NCBI GenBank assembly: GCA_036365145.1
Contig: JAEOAD010000029.1
Coordinates: 22,429,001-22,493,000 of the forward strand
Length of the DNA: 64,000 nt
Direction: 5' to 3'
From: Orientallactaga sibirica
Lineage: Eukaryota; Chordata; Mammalia; Rodentia; Dipodidae
Positions 46,330 through 58,531 of this stretch are shown here, in pieces. The position numbers and the translations under genes were made by a program. Numbering within the stretch: the first letter of the stretch is position 1; each line of letters opens with the position of its first letter. The notes beneath the pieces are model-generated. The model was given only the letters and a program-made list of their open reading frames with translations. It did not search any database and was not told the DNA's origin.

Positions 46330-48275
46330 GTGTAGCCTTTTAATGATTTGGAAATTGCTGTGATATACTTTATGAGCTTAGGTGAGCTTTAGGAAACTTA
46401 GTAGAGCAATTATTTTGTGTAATAATGTGTGCCTGACCAAATACCCACTGTTCCATAGTTCTGTTTTGTCTGCATAATGAGTTTAACAAGATAAATTGCA
46501 GCCTCATATTTATTCACTACTAAGAATACTTTGATCTTGCCTCTTCCTCTTTTAATACCTTTCTCCCACATGTATATTCCAAAGGGCTTTTTCAGCATAT
46601 CACTTGTTTAGAATGAATATATAATAATACATTTTTATAGGCTCAGTGGGAGAAAAGAAGACCACCCCATGAAAATTTCATATTGATTTCCTATCTGAGT
46701 GGATAAATGAATATTTCTGAAGACACTCTGATATCCCTGCCAACATTTCAATATTCCATGCCTCATTTCTCTCTTAAATGGGAAAATGTTTTCACTGAAC
46801 TCATGAAATGTTTCAATTCATGTTTTCCTTATTCTCCCTGATATGCCTGGTGTGTTTTGGGTGCTGGCTTTGAACATGGTAACACTTTTCTTGTTTAATA
46901 GCAGGGTTTTTTGGGTGTGTGTGTGTGAGCTAGCTTCTGACTCATGGCTTATTTCTGCAGCTCTGTGAGGTATATAAATTCACAACTTAAAATAACATCT
47001 TGGCATTCTTTTGGGCTGGCCAGTTTGCATTCACACATAAGCCAAATGAGTTTAAAATAAAGGTGTCCATCAGGTAGTAAGTAATGTGATTTTTCAATTG
47101 CCCTTTCTATAAATTGAGACAGGTCTATTTTGAGCAATTTTTTGAGAATTATAAGGAGAGTATTTTCCCCTTTTTTCTCTCTTTTCTGATGACTAACTCT
47201 CATTAACTCTCATCTCATATTTATATAATTATCCCTCTGGCCCTTATGGATAGCTATATTCTGTAGTTTCTTAAACTTTAAGACAAGTCACCATGTGTCA
47301 GGATTCTTGGGGACATGGCTCTCATACAATTCTCTGTCAGTGACCCTCTGGTGCTATGGAGCCCTGTTCCATGTTACACTAAACTTAATGGATGTACACT
47401 ACAGATTTAGTATTTCTTTTTCTTTCAAGTAATTTTTGTACATCAAGGAATAAATAAATGTGTGATTTAGTTCCATTATACACATCTTGAGTTTTTCATG
47501 GGAATGAGTTTATCACTCCCCATCTTGAAAGTACATTTATCTAGAAAGAATATAGAGATATAAAAGATAAGCAAAAATCTTGGAATAGATTTCAGAAAAA
47601 ATGCACAGAAAGGAAAGTTTACTCTTTTTACCTTTTTGTTGAGTATCCCCTTTCTGCTACTTCATTTCCTATCTCATCATGCAGCTATTAATTCATTCAT
47701 CTATCCTCTGTCTACTCATTCTTTGTTCCATTCATCTACCCATATATTATCCCCCCCTATTCTCCACCCATTTATCCTACCTACCAGCCACGCATTTACT
47801 CGTGCATCCATTTTTTCATTCATATGTTCATCAGTCCAACAAACAACTACTAAAGACAGTGATTCTTTCACTTGCAAAGCACTAATAGATGATCCAATAC
47901 CAAGGATGAGTTTCTTTATACAACACCTCAGTGGTACCTCAAGAAAAAGAACTTTGAAATATTACTGTCATTCAGAGAGGAATGTGCAGCTGAATATATC
48001 CAAACTTTTGAACATGGCTTTTGCAATTCATTCTCCCTTCCTACCTTTCTCTCATTCCCTCCCAGACCTAAAAAGAAATCTTGGGTTTACCATACTGTGT
48101 ATAGAAGCAGAGGCTGTAGTCTCACCTGAACTCGATAACCCGGCAGATTTCAGGAAAATTTCCTGACAATAAAAAGATTTGTTTATCTCATTTCCATTCA
48201 CAAACTATTTTCATCAAAGCTCAAAGCTTATTGTCTCTATTCCAGAAGGCCCATTTTCTAACAAGGCTAGATTGT
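46330..48275. other. Unassigned sequence with degenerate CATT/ATCC repeats
   Basis: The segment about 47685-47840 is a worn repeat of CATT- and ATCC-like units. It opens a 176-codon frame (47636-48166), the longest in the window, but half of that frame is translated simple repeat and there is no recognisable domain. Confidence 0.45.
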
Positions 48276-48423
48276 CATTTGTTTATTTATTTACAGGTAA
48301 AAATAAATGAATGTCTATATATAGTCACATTCACTCTGATTCCTTCTTTCTGAGACAAATTCAAATGTAATGAATCTCTTAAGCCAGACAGAAAATTCCT
48401 TTTAAGTATCACATCATTCTGTT

Positions 48424-48604
48424 TCAGTTTAGTCTTCCATTAATGGGAAACTGAATAGGTCCACAGATTGCAATTTCTGCTTTATTTGGAATAATTCTGA
48501 TACAAGGATCAATTACATCTTGATTATCATATCCCTGATAAACTTGATTGCTTAGGCAAGCATCAGTCCCATTATTTGAGGTAATCAGAATGCTTTCACT
48601 ATCC
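48424..48604 (-). other. Possible terminal exon (weak candidate)
   Basis: On the minus strand a good acceptor ('gctattctttttcag' then GG) leads into about 60 open codons ending in TGA. The residue mix (three cysteines, several Asp/Asn/Pro/Gly) is less biased than the AT-rich chance frames around it. AATAAA signals lie roughly 135-140 bases downstream (plus-strand TTTATT at 48282-48291). I do not recognise the protein and see no matching upstream exon, although another minus-strand frame starts near 49055. Chance remains likely. Confidence 0.2.
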
Positions 48605-48639
48605 CTGAAAAAGAATAGCTTGGTTCTGCACAATCACAA

Positions 48640-49369
48640 CTATGTCATTGCAAACTTCTCTTCTGAAAGATAGAGCCATGGTCTTTGGACCAGATAAGTG
48701 AAATTAGAAAAATCTGAAAATCTAGTATTGTTCTCCAATCCTCTGGAAACTTGTGATAGGATTAAGTATGGCCCACTGAAATACATGGTTATAGCACAGC
48801 TTCAGTTCCCTACTGGTTCAAGAGCATAAACACCTTGAACTGGGGTTGACAAATCTGTAAGGACTCAATGGAAGAGAAATTCATGAAATCAGGTAAATAG
48901 AGGTGGTGGTATGGGGCTACAATAACAGCATTTGACATACTCTCCTGAAGGTGTTTCCTGGTGTCTCTATGGGAAGCCCCAAATTGTGGATTTGGATATA
49001 AAGGGTTTGTGAGGTACATGCTTTCAGAAGGAACTCTAAGGGAGGGGAGTGACAAAATAAGGTGAGATAAAAGCTAACAAAGTTACAATTTTTACCTCAG
49101 CTTTATCCCTAAACATACTGTGAAGCACAGTCACATCAGAGCATCCTAGAGGTCTAGGTACCCAGCATGCAAAAGGTGGAGGATGAACATGTCAACTGTA
49201 AAGGAGTCTGCACAGGTGTGGAGAGGTACCTATTCTGACATTTGCTTTTAAATACTGAACTAAAGTGATAGTTTTACTTTTTATACTCTTCTCCCAAGTT
49301 TATCATCATTCTTTTCCAAGGCTTTTTGACAGTAGCATTAAAAAATACATGGATGAGGAGTGAGAGGAT

Positions 49370-49374
<5 letters not shown>
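48640..49374. other. Unassigned sequence, no repeat seen
   Basis: No repeat core was recognised. A minus-strand frame at 48810-49055 follows an acceptor-like 'cccctcccttag' but is not supported as an exon. Confidence 0.35.

Positions 49375-49421
<47 letters not shown>
49375..49421. repeat. (TG)n microsatellite
   Basis: About 22 TG units. Confidence 0.97.
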
Positions 49422-49884
49422 TGAATTCTAACCCTGTTATTTACAAGCAAATAGGCATCCTTGGCATACAGTAAACAGTATTGCCCTTAAACACTCAAGC
49501 TTTCAAAATAACTATGTTCCTCCCACACACCTGCTTCTTGCAAAGTTTTGTGCTTGGAATTTTTTCACCATATGTCATTTAAACATTAATTTTTGACTTC
49601 TCCAAGAGAATTTTAATTTTAAAACATAATGGAATGTTATCAAAAGTCAGGAGGTTTGTGGTAGTAGAGAAATGATTATGGCATGCTTATTTTCAACACA
49701 AAGTCCTTCATCTTTTCCAAGACCTTTTGGTAGATGCCCACTCAACTTGTTCTCTTTTCATATGGCCTTGGAAGAAAGCTCTCCAAGAAAATCTAAACTC
49801 AAAAATGAAGTTAACGTAGCTACTATATTTTCTTTTTTTTTTTCTGAATTAAAGTCCTTACTTTCCCCTAGATTCATTTAATTT

Positions 49885-49975
49885 TTAAGTTTTCATATAT
49901 GTGTCCATTGTATGGTGTGCATATTACTCCCATATCTCTCCCTTTTCAAACTCTCCACTTTCAATTAGTCCTTTC
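49885..49975 (-). mobile_element. L1 LINE fragment (low confidence)
   Basis: 'attactcccatatctctccc' and 'tttcaaactctccactttca' recall the antisense of rodent L1 3' sequence. Too short to be sure. Confidence 0.35.
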
Positions 49976-49979
49976 TTCT

Positions 49980-49981
<2 letters not shown>

Positions 49982-50026
<45 letters not shown>
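49982..50026. repeat. (AC)n microsatellite
   Basis: About 21 AC units followed by a short (AT)n run. Confidence 0.97.
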
Positions 50027-50035
<9 letters not shown>

Positions 50036-50036
<1 letters not shown>

Positions 50037-50386
50037 GGATAATTTCAGCTGCCAATTTGACATAAACCAATCTCCAAGAATATCTGTGAAGGATTTTCTA
50101 GATTAGTTCATTGCAGTGGGAAAATCTCCTCTCAACATGGGTGACAGCATTCCATGATCTGCAGTCCTGGACTACATACAAATATAAAGCAAGAAGAAGG
50201 TAGCATTTATCACTTTCTGCTTTGTGACAATGGACTGAATGTGACCAGTTACTTCATGCCCCTGCCTCCATGCCTTCTATGACATGGTGAACTATATCCC
50301 CTCAGTTCTGTGAGCCAAAACAAACCCTGCTTAATTTGGTGTTGATCAGACACTACTGTCACAACAATGAGAATATTGACTAATAC
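50036..50386 (+). mobile_element. MT-like MaLR solo LTR
   Basis: It begins 'tggataatttcagctgccaa' and 'tttgacataaacc', and contains 'gtgggaaaatctcctctcaa', 'acagcattccatgatctgca', 'ctccatgccttctatgacat' and 'gtgagccaaaacaaaccctg'. It ends 'gagaatattgactaatac'. This is the MT-type MaLR order with the family's ACTAATAC-like end. Confidence 0.78.
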
Positions 50387-50459
50387 CTATATGATTTTAT
50401 GTGCCTATATTAAATCTAGTAATGACAATTTAGAGATAATATGTTTATCTGAGATTATC

Positions 50460-51020
50460 TTTATTTTCTTAATATGATTATTACCATTTGCATCCATCTT
50501 CCTGCAAATGACACAATTTTTCTTTTTTATGATTGAAAACTTGCGTTATGTATATATGCCATATTTTCTTTATCTATTTCTCTGTTAATAGATACCTGAG
50601 TTGGTCCCATAAATTAGCTATTGTCAGCAGGACTTCAATAAATATTGATATGCAAGTATCTCTGTGATATATTGACTTGGATTCCTTTGTGTAAATACAT
50701 GAAAGTGATACATTTGGTATCATAGCTCAGCCATGCCGTAGATTTTTTCTTGTTTTTGATGAAGCTCCATACTGACTTCCACAGACTGTGCTAATTTATA
50801 TTTCCTGCAGTGGTATGTATGGGTATGTATAGATACACATCCTCACCAGCACACTTACTTGTTTTTGTGATTACCACCATCCTGACAAGGGTGAAATGGA
50901 GTCTCATGAGGTTCAACATATTTTTATGTATTTATTGCCCATTTGTATTTCATATTTTTAGATTGACCTATGATTTTATCTTACTTATTTTCTTCTTTGT
51001 CAAAGGTAGATAGGATTTAG
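50460..51020 (-). mobile_element. L1 LINE ORF2 3' region, antisense, decayed
   Basis: 'tttatctatttctctgttaa', 'acctgagttggtcccataaa', 'ttagctattgtcagcaggac', 'gaagctccatactgacttcc', 'cctcaccagcacacttact' and 'gggtgaaatggagtctcatg' follow, in antisense, the last part of mammalian L1 ORF2. Several stops interrupt any frame. Confidence 0.8.
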
Positions 51021-51109
51021 ATTGTCATATGGTTAGGAAAAAGATATCCCTGATAGTATTTATAAAGTATCCATTAAAAAACTTGGCTTATTTCATGGAT
51101 TGAATGATG

Positions 51110-51520
51110 GCTTGTCGTTTAAATTTTCTTTTACTATGTCATAGTGTATATAATGTATTTTGATCATATCCCCTACCCATCATCACCTTCTATCATCTTC
51201 CCCCTCATGATGAACCCCATCTTCTTCCTAACTAGTCCTTCATATTTTTATATACCTTTCTTTTCCTTCCTTCCTCTCTTCTTTCTTTTCTTTCTTTCCT
51301 TTTTCCCTCTTTCCTTCCTTCCTCCCTCTCTTTCTCTTTTTTCTTTCTTTCTTTCTTCCTTTCTTATTGTGACCCAATGAGTAATTAGGGATTAGGGTTG
51401 CTTACTGGACCCTGGGTGAGGGATGATTTTCCAGATCATGGACAACTTACCAGTGGCTTCACCACTGAAGAAAATATCTTTTCCTCATACAGCAACAATT
51501 GATAAATAGTATAATTTTTT
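51110..51520 (-). mobile_element. L1 LINE 3' UTR, antisense, with CTTT tract
   Basis: 'gatcatatcccctacccatc', then a C/T-rich run (51258-51366), then 'attgtgacccaatgagtaat', 'caacttaccagtggcttcac' and 'cactgaagaaaatatctttt'. This is the order seen in antisense rodent L1 3' UTRs. Confidence 0.75.
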
Positions 51521-51524
51521 CAAC

Positions 51525-52515
51525 TCATATGATTAAAACTTGATTTTAAGAGGCATTAAAACTAGAAGGATTAGTATGAGGGAATAGCAAGAGAACCAGT
51601 TAGAATGGAGAGTGGAGATAAATTGTGGGTAATAGGGATGCATGTGTGTGTGCATATATATACACACATACAAATATCCTATGTACATATATGAAAGTGG
51701 CATAATGTGACACCAGTGTTTTGTAAAATTAATATGCACAATAAAATTGATTAAAGTCTAATTACCTAAATATCCTTTTACTATACAGTGCTCGCTAATG
51801 TATGTGTGAAGTATCCACCTTTTCCTTCCTCTAAACTGAAAACTTGTCTTTCTTACTTGATTTAAATTATGTAGGTTAATCCAGGAAGGGTAAAGGAAGT
51901 AGATACCCAGAATCACCTGCAATTTGTACAGGTGTACTTTAAATGTGAAAAAAGACAATTCAGTTGTTCCTGGAGTCCAATGAGCCACATGCATATTTTC
52001 GGTTTTTGCATATAATTCAAAGGCTTAACTTTTCATATATCTTGTTAACTCATTACTGCCTCTTCCTCTTGGACATGAGAATTTCCAGGTGTTTTCTGCA
52101 GCTATTCTTGCTATTCATGTTAGTTAAAGTTGACTTTAAGTGCTGTGCCTTTTTTGAGAATGCTGCAGCTGTTTGAACCCATTAGGAAGGATCTGTAAAA
52201 GAGCCTCAAGGGATATGGGGAGGATTTTCATCAGCCAAGCAATTTATAGTTCTGTTTGGTTCCGACAACATGTCAGGTATTCCCAAAAAAGTTACAACAA
52301 AATCAGCTTCAGCTTTATTAATAGTGTACACCTGAAATTACTTTGGAAACAAAGGGCCACCAAAAGACTTTCAGTGTGGTTTTAAAGGGAAGGGAATGGG
52401 CCAGGTTATCTGCTTCCACTGGTCATTCAGGAGGCACAAAGCCCACAAGTCACCAGCTTCCATACCAAGTGCTCCTCAGCACGGGACACATTCAGAAAGC
52501 ATGTAGAGGACTTAG
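51525..52515. other. Unassigned sequence, no gene seen
   Basis: No repeat core or exon-like frame was recognised. Confidence 0.4.
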
Positions 52516-52519
52516 GCAA

Positions 52520-52960
52520 TACTTCCCAGAGGAGGTCTCACTTGAGGGGAATCCTTAAAGGATGAAGAGAAACTAAATAAAATGAGGATGGACCAGGGGC
52601 ATTCATTTTAACAGCAAGTCTAGAGTCAAACAGTCATCAGAGTTGTTAAGGATGTGAGGATGTGAAGACAGAGTATAGGGAGGTGGGGCCAAAGGAGAAA
52701 AAAAAAGCCTAGGTAGCTCTTGAGGAGTATGGGGTGAGAGGTGGTTTGAAGACTTTTGGATGTATGCAGTAGAGCAGTAGTTAAGACACTGAAGGGTTTT
52801 ATCAGAATAATGCTGGAGTTGGAATGGCTTAAACTATAGGCTCTGATTACTGTCTGTCATCAGTGCTGTGTGGAGGAAAGGGGTTAGGGAAGCCATGCTG
52901 GAAGCAGAGGCAGTGAGAATGCTGCTAGAGTTATTTAAGGTAGGAAGGAGGAAACAATGA
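52520..52960 (+). mobile_element. Ancient mammalian interspersed repeat, family unassigned
   Basis: 'cttcccagaggaggtctcac', 'ttaaaggatgaagagaaact', 'gacactgaagggttttatca' and 'gtgtggaggaaaggggttag' follow a familiar old mammalian repeat pattern (bagged-weight-like 'ggaggtgacacttgag...aaggatg'). I could not name the family with confidence. Confidence 0.4.
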
Positions 52961-53349
52961 GTTGGTCTCATGTGGGAGGGATGGATGAGAGTAGAAGCAT
53001 AGCTTCTGCATTTGTTGCTTGTTCCTGGAAAGGAGTACAGTGAACCTGCTTTGAAAATGGAACAGAAGCCAGCCTTCCTCTTGTGAATGCAAGTCTTCTC
53101 TAAGCTCTCCATGTGAAATAGCAATCTTAACATTTTTCTTTCCTTCTCTGTAAGATTCAGACAAGAGTAATGGTGTTATGAGTCTTGCATGCATTAACAT
53201 GTATAGAAGCACTGAGAACAGATAGTAGAATGTCTTCTGGTCCATCTTAAGTATGTAATATGCATCACTAATGACTATTATGCAAGAAGTCGCCATAAAA
53301 ACTTAAAATTTCCAATCAAACTCCATGGGTTTTTAATCACTGCTCAAAC

Positions 53350-53490
53350 ATTTGTTATGTAACATAATTTAACAATGAATACCAGTTTCATCATCTGTAC
53401 ATGGAGATAATCATATCAACCTCATAGAGTTGCCATAATGAATAAGTGCAGAAATATGTGTAAAGATCTAAGTGCCTGTCATATAAAAAA
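53350..53490 (+). mobile_element. MIR SINE
   Basis: 'accagtttcatcatctgtac', 'atggagataatcatatcaac' and 'ctcatagagttgccataatg', then 'agatctaagtgcctgtcata', give the MIR core and 3' part in order. Confidence 0.78.
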
Positions 53491-53491
53491 T

Positions 53492-53598
53492 ACTACCATC
53501 ATCACCATCATCATCATTGCCATCATTACTGCCAGCATTTCATCATCACTATCATCATTACCACCAACATGATCATTTTCATCATCATCAATATTGAC
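53492..53598. repeat. Degenerate (ATC)n tract
   Basis: About 100 bp of CATCAT-type units with interruptions, directly after the MIR. Confidence 0.9.
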
Positions 53599-54293
53599 CA
53601 TAATAAAGGATTTATTTTATTGACATTTCTTTCATCTTAATATTTTTGGTGCTAGGAAATAGAAAATTGACAGTTATTGTATATAAAATACTCCTCACAC
53701 ACTTGAATTTTCTTGAATATATTTGAGTTCATATAAAATTACTCTGCCTGCTAAATTAGTTTTAATGTTTCAACAAAAGTCTATAACAGGTTTACTAATC
53801 TTGCAATATTGTGTATGTAGAACACCTTTGACTTATGGGAATGAGGTAGAAGTGAATATGCTAATGTTTTCTTTAATGTGGCTAAAACTTTATTGAAAAA
53901 TACCACTTGGCCAGGGCTCACATAATCTATTTTGTAGGAATATCATTATTGTTCTGCATCAGGGATAGCTTACTACCAGGAACTAAGGAGTAGAATTGGG
54001 ATTTGGCACTGGGTCTGAATCTCCAAATTCACTTGAAAATGCTCAGTTTATTTTCACTCATATCCATGGTTCAGGCATATTAAGCAGCTATTGGGTTTTC
54101 AGCAGTGGATGAAGTACCAAGGATGGAAATGAAATTCATTCAAAAGCTTGCTACTGAAGCAAGAAGCCCCAACAGGCAGGGCAGTGGTGGCTGAGGAGGG
54201 AGCATGACGTCCTTCTCAATAGCATATGGGCTTTAGTATTATCATTGCTTGGCCCTGGGGCGTGGACAGTTCTCTGCACCATGAATAGGGTCT

Positions 54294-54911
54294 TGTTGGG
54301 GTCCCTCCTAGCCCAGGTGGGATGGCAGGGTCTCTGCCAAGTTGGGGGTGAGAGACGTGGAGTCAGGACACAAACTCTGGGAGTTGGGTGGAAGCAGCAG
54401 AGGGCAAGCTGCCACAAACTTGTTTATTCAAGGAAGTGTAGGGGGTTTTAAGGGGTTTGTGCTGGCCAATCATTGTATGGGGTGGTCCCCTTTTTGCGAC
54501 CAATGACAACCTGTCTCTGGACAGATTATCTCATAGCAGGTTTCTTGCGAGCATGGAACTGTAGCTGTTGTCACACCAGGCCTGCACAGGACACCATGTT
54601 CACAGAAGCCACTCCCTGGTTCCTTTTGACATGTGGTTTGGCTAGTGCCAGACCTGCATTGTGCCATATATATCCTCCTTTTTGTTTTTATTATTGGCAA
54701 CCCTGGAAGGTATGGTTCTTTGCCAAGCCATTGTTGAACCCAGGCCCCAAGGGATCATCACATGCGACGGTGCCTGTCTTAGGTTGCCCAATCTCATGGA
54801 GTCTTACCCGTCATTGACTACCCGCCATCCTAGTAAGAAAACCCAAGGGGTGTGGCCTGGTTTCTTTTAGCATGCAGTCAGGCTAGGGCCAGACCTGCAT
54901 TGTGCCATACA
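54294..54911 (-). mobile_element. ERVK-type solo LTR
   Basis: A 618-bp LTR. Read on the minus strand it starts TGTATGGCAC and ends CCCCAACA. It is flanked by a perfect 6-bp duplication, GGGTCT at 54288-54293 and 54912-54917. Six bases is characteristic of class II (ERVK/IAP-like) integration. A poly(A) signal reads 'cttgaataaacaag' on the minus strand near 54420-54432. The segment 'ccagacctgcattgtgccata' occurs twice inside it (about 54648-54668 and 54890-54910). No internal retroviral sequence remains. The subfamily was not identified. Confidence 0.85.
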
Positions 54912-54919
54912 GGGTCTGA

Positions 54920-55088
54920 CCTGGAGCAGTACTAAAAATGATGGCATTCGGCATGCTAGAAAAGACCTTTCCTATTGGGGGCTCAATTTTAGTTTTAGAG
55001 ATGGTATTCACTAAAAGATATATGTTCATACTCAACTTTTGTACTTGGTGATTTTGAGCTAAGTACTTTTCAGATCTTCTACAGAACT
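54920..55088. other. Unassigned sequence
   Basis: A short unique stretch between the ERVK-type LTR and the next ID element. Confidence 0.4.
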
Positions 55089-55089
55089 G

Positions 55090-55166
55090 AGACTTGGGTT
55101 GGAGATGTAGCTTCATTGGTTGCCTAGCATGCAAAAAGACTTTGATTCGAATTCCAGCAAACCCCC
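55090..55166 (+). mobile_element. ID-type SINE, sense
   Basis: 'cttgggttggagatgtagct', 'ggttgcctagcatgcaaaaa' and 'gattcgaattccagcaaa' keep both internal promoter boxes in outline. Confidence 0.78.
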
Positions 55167-55187
55167 TCTTTATCCCCTCTTATAATA

Positions 55188-55399
55188 ATAATTTTTTAAA
55201 TTTTATTTATTTGAAAGAACGAGAGAGGCAGAGAGAGAGAGAGAGAGAGAGAATGGGTGTACATGGGCCTCCATTGACTGCAAACGAACTCCAGATGCAT
55301 GTGCCACCTTGTGCATGTGGCACGGGTCATGGGGAATCGAACCGAGGTCCTTTGGTTTTGCAAGCAAACACTTTAGCCACTAAGCCATCTCTCCAGCCT
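55188..55399 (-). mobile_element. DIP-type SINE
   Basis: 'tttatttatttgaaagaacg', a GA run, 'catgggcctccattgactgc', 'aactccagatgcatgtgcca', 'gaatcgaaccgaggtccttt' and 'taagccatctctccagcc'. It lies directly downstream of an ID element. Confidence 0.88.
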
Positions 55400-56100
55400 T
55401 GCACTCCCTATTACAACTAAAAAGGAAGTTAGGACTTGTTGTTTAATTGTTTTGAGGTGCTTTCTTCTTGTTGTTTAATTGTTTTTGAGGACCCATACCC
55501 TGAGACTTTGAATTCCAGGTCAGCCTGGGCCAAGTGAGATATGAATGCCTACTACTTTATGTTTTACCTCTGTATCAACTAAGAAGAGATGATGTTTATG
55601 AGGCCTTTGTGTAGTAGATTTCCTTGGACTGAGTTGGGAGGAGGCTCATAATAAGAAACTCAACATTGCATTTGTTGTGCAAAGTGATGGAGGACAGCAC
55701 TGATCCCTTTCAGAGGCCACGTTTCCTCTAGGGACAGATAGTCTTCATTCCTCTTTTCAGATGGAAAGCAGATGTCTCACATGCCTCTCTGACTTCACAT
55801 GTTAGGAAACTTCAGGCTAGGCTAGCGATTCAACATGCATAAGCATGATAAATCTCATAGTTAATGAGCCTGTGTTAACCTTCATTTCCCTGATTTGTGT
55901 TTCTCTTCTGTTATTCTTCTATTTTATGGCACATTTGTACCCTTATCTGTGTATGTAAATGAATTTGTGGTAAAAGAAGGATTAAGTGCCAATGGAAAAA
56001 TTTGTGCTCACGAGGTTGTTCATACCACTGTGACTCAAATAATCTCTCATGTGGATTTAGCATATTTCAGTTTACAAGGGACCCTTTTGTGTATTCGTAT
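55400..56100. other. Unassigned sequence, no gene seen
   Basis: No repeat core or exon-like frame was recognised. Confidence 0.4.
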
Positions 56101-56102
56101 GG

Positions 56103-56430
56103 CATGTGTGTCTGTGTGTGTACACATGTTTATATGTGTGTGGGTACACATGTCTGTGCAGGTGTATGTGCATGCACATGTGGAGGCCAGATGTTGATGG
56201 TGGGTGTCTTTATGTCATCATTCACCTTATTTGAGACAAGGTCTGTCACTGAACACAGAAATCACCAATTTGTCTAGTCACAGGGGCCTCCTTGTTTCCC
56301 CTACCCAATTACTGAGATTATAGGTAGTGTCATCATGCCTGACATTTACATGGGTGTTGGGGATTGTAACTCAGGTCCTCATGCTTATGTATCAAGCACT
56401 TTACCAAATCAGCTATCTCTCCAGCCCCAT
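56103..56430 (-). mobile_element. B3/B4-like SINE
   Basis: A TG-rich tail, 'gcatgcacatgtggaggcca', 'tgagattataggtagtgtca', 'cttatgtatcaagcacttta' and 'cagctatctctccagcccc' give a near full-length reverse copy. Confidence 0.8.
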
Positions 56431-56439
56431 AAGGTACTA

Positions 56440-56565
56440 TTCAAATGAATTTTCATAACCATTTTGTGAAACAAGATGAAAATGACCTTTATTTTTTCAT
56501 TCTTCAGAGGCAAAATCACAAAGCTCAGAGAAATCAGGCGATTTTCTGCATATCGTATGTAGTCT
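56440..56565 (-). mobile_element. MIR SINE
   Basis: 'ttttcataaccattttgtga', 'cttcagaggcaaaatcacaa' and 'agctcagagaaatcaggcga' are the reverse of the MIR core. Confidence 0.62.
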
Positions 56566-56569
56566 GGGT

Positions 56570-58530
56570 TTAATAGGGATTTATCCTAGCCAGAGTTTAG
56601 TAGCATGGGGAGATTCCACCTATTTTATCTCCTCACTGTCCCTCACAGGTGTACTGAGGTCCCGCTAATACTGAGACTCTAAGACACATATTGAGCTCCT
56701 CTGAAAGATGAACAGTATTTGAATATCTTCTGTTGAAAGGATGACTAGGAAATGCTTCCTGCTTCACATTGATAACCTTGTCTTCAAGTTCTTGGGTTCA
56801 AGTTCAGGAAAGCACCTTCATAGAGAGAAGGAACTCAGCAATTTGTGGTCACTCATCTTAGGGAATAAGTGTCATCATACCTAGACAACTCATTGACAGC
56901 CCACAAGACACACTGGGCCAATGTCTGCACATGAGCAATAGGGTGACAGAGCTGAATTAAACCCAGGTTTTCTGACCTCACATCAATTTTTCTCTCCAAC
57001 AATTGTTAAATCTTCATTAGAGTGCCAGGGATATGCAGTACTAAGAACACAGTATCCCCTTGGTGAGGTTCTCAGTATGAAAATAAAAGACACCTTTGCC
57101 CTGATTCCATTGTACCATACTCTTTATTGGGTCTGTTGATTGATGCACACTGTCCATCCCTCCTGGCTATTATGAATCGTTATGAGGCAATTTGTATCTC
57201 CTATTAATGAAAGTATCCTGCAGAGCTTCTTATAGTTTATGGCACTCAAATTATATAGCATATGAACTCAGTATCTACCTGGAACTTTATCTAAATTATT
57301 TGGTATACTTGAATATTTTTTGCAGAGCATCCAGTCACCATGCTTTCTAACAAAAACTAAAAAAACAAAACTCAACTGGATACACCTTGTTGGTTAGGAC
57401 TTGTTGAGATGTCCTTCCAATCATTTCATTAAGCATTTTTTTCACTCTACCCAAGTGCAGTGATTATCTCTTGCTCCAGATTCCATCAATATTAGTTCCA
57501 AACATTGTCATCTGAAGTTATTTGCTATATGTTCTAACTGGTTGTTTCCCCTTGCATTCTATACTCACTGACCTGTGTGTTAGACCCTGGATTCATCTGA
57601 TGAAGTCTGGCTCATTCTCCAAGGCTCAGCAGCCATAGTTTCTCCCCAGAATATAGCATGTAGACCCATGGCTTTCTAGGGCATCCACTGTGAGGATATT
57701 TGGGCTTGCAGTTTTGTTTCTGGATGTCTAATCAAAAACTGGCCATTTCCTCTGCAATTGACTGATAATCACTGGCTATACTGGTACTTAAGTCTTTGAG
57801 GCCAGAAACCTCAGATGTTATAACTTTAGGGTCTAGGACAATAATGTTCTATTATTTATGTATTCATATATTGGGTATGAGAGTTATAAAATGAAACATA
57901 TCTTTTAATCTTGTGTTAGACTAATGTTTCTATGTTCCCCTCACTTCTTGTCCCCCACTGTACTTCTGTATCCATGGCAAACAGTTCCAGCTTATATGGT
58001 CTATGCCAAATTCACTCACAGAAATGATTCTGCTTTGGGTTATTTATATTTTCGCTAGCAAAGAGCCAGTGTATTATCTTTCCCTGTACTATTGCATTTC
58101 ACCCTCAGACTTCATTCTGGTAGTAGAGTCTTGTGTAGTATGTGTAAAATAATTGTACATAATCTCTGAGCAATTGTAGAGATTCAAAGTTTTGCTTGGG
58201 GTAGTCACTTATCCAGTAGGAAGTAAGGAATGCCTGATGAACTGTATGAGATACTTCAAAATGTGTGCAGTTAGGCTAAGCTAAGGGTAGAATTAACATA
58301 CACAATCATAGATTCCAAGATAGATAGACCTTTATTTCAGGATACATTCTACATTGTCTACCAAAATTAGTTGTACAAATTTAAAGTGTTTGTTAAAAAG
58401 ATTCTGAAGCTGCCTATAGGCACTGATAGCAAGGAGTTGGAGTTTCTTACAATGTTATCATGGTTATAGGTATGATCCAAACACACTGGTTGTGTCTTAT
58501 ACAATGTCTATCCCAGTGGAGTAATCACCT
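56570..58530. other. Mostly unassigned sequence, possible second MIR trace
   Basis: A short stretch near 56925-56990 ('gacagagctgaattaaaccc') resembles the reverse of a MIR head. Otherwise nothing was recognised. Confidence 0.35.
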
Positions 58531-58531
58531 C

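Noticed and set aside
47636..48166. Longest open frame in the window (176 codons, plus strand)
   Set aside because: The first half is translation of worn CATT/ATCC simple repeats, and the rest shows no domain, splice context or codon signal.
52834..53296. Two overlapping minus-strand frames of 99 and 121 codons
   Set aside because: The first lies mainly in an old interspersed repeat. Neither has a recognisable domain.
53492..53598. Regularly spaced CATCAT units considered as a structured array
   Set aside because: This is an ordinary degenerate trinucleotide microsatellite. There are no unique spacers, so it is not CRISPR-like.
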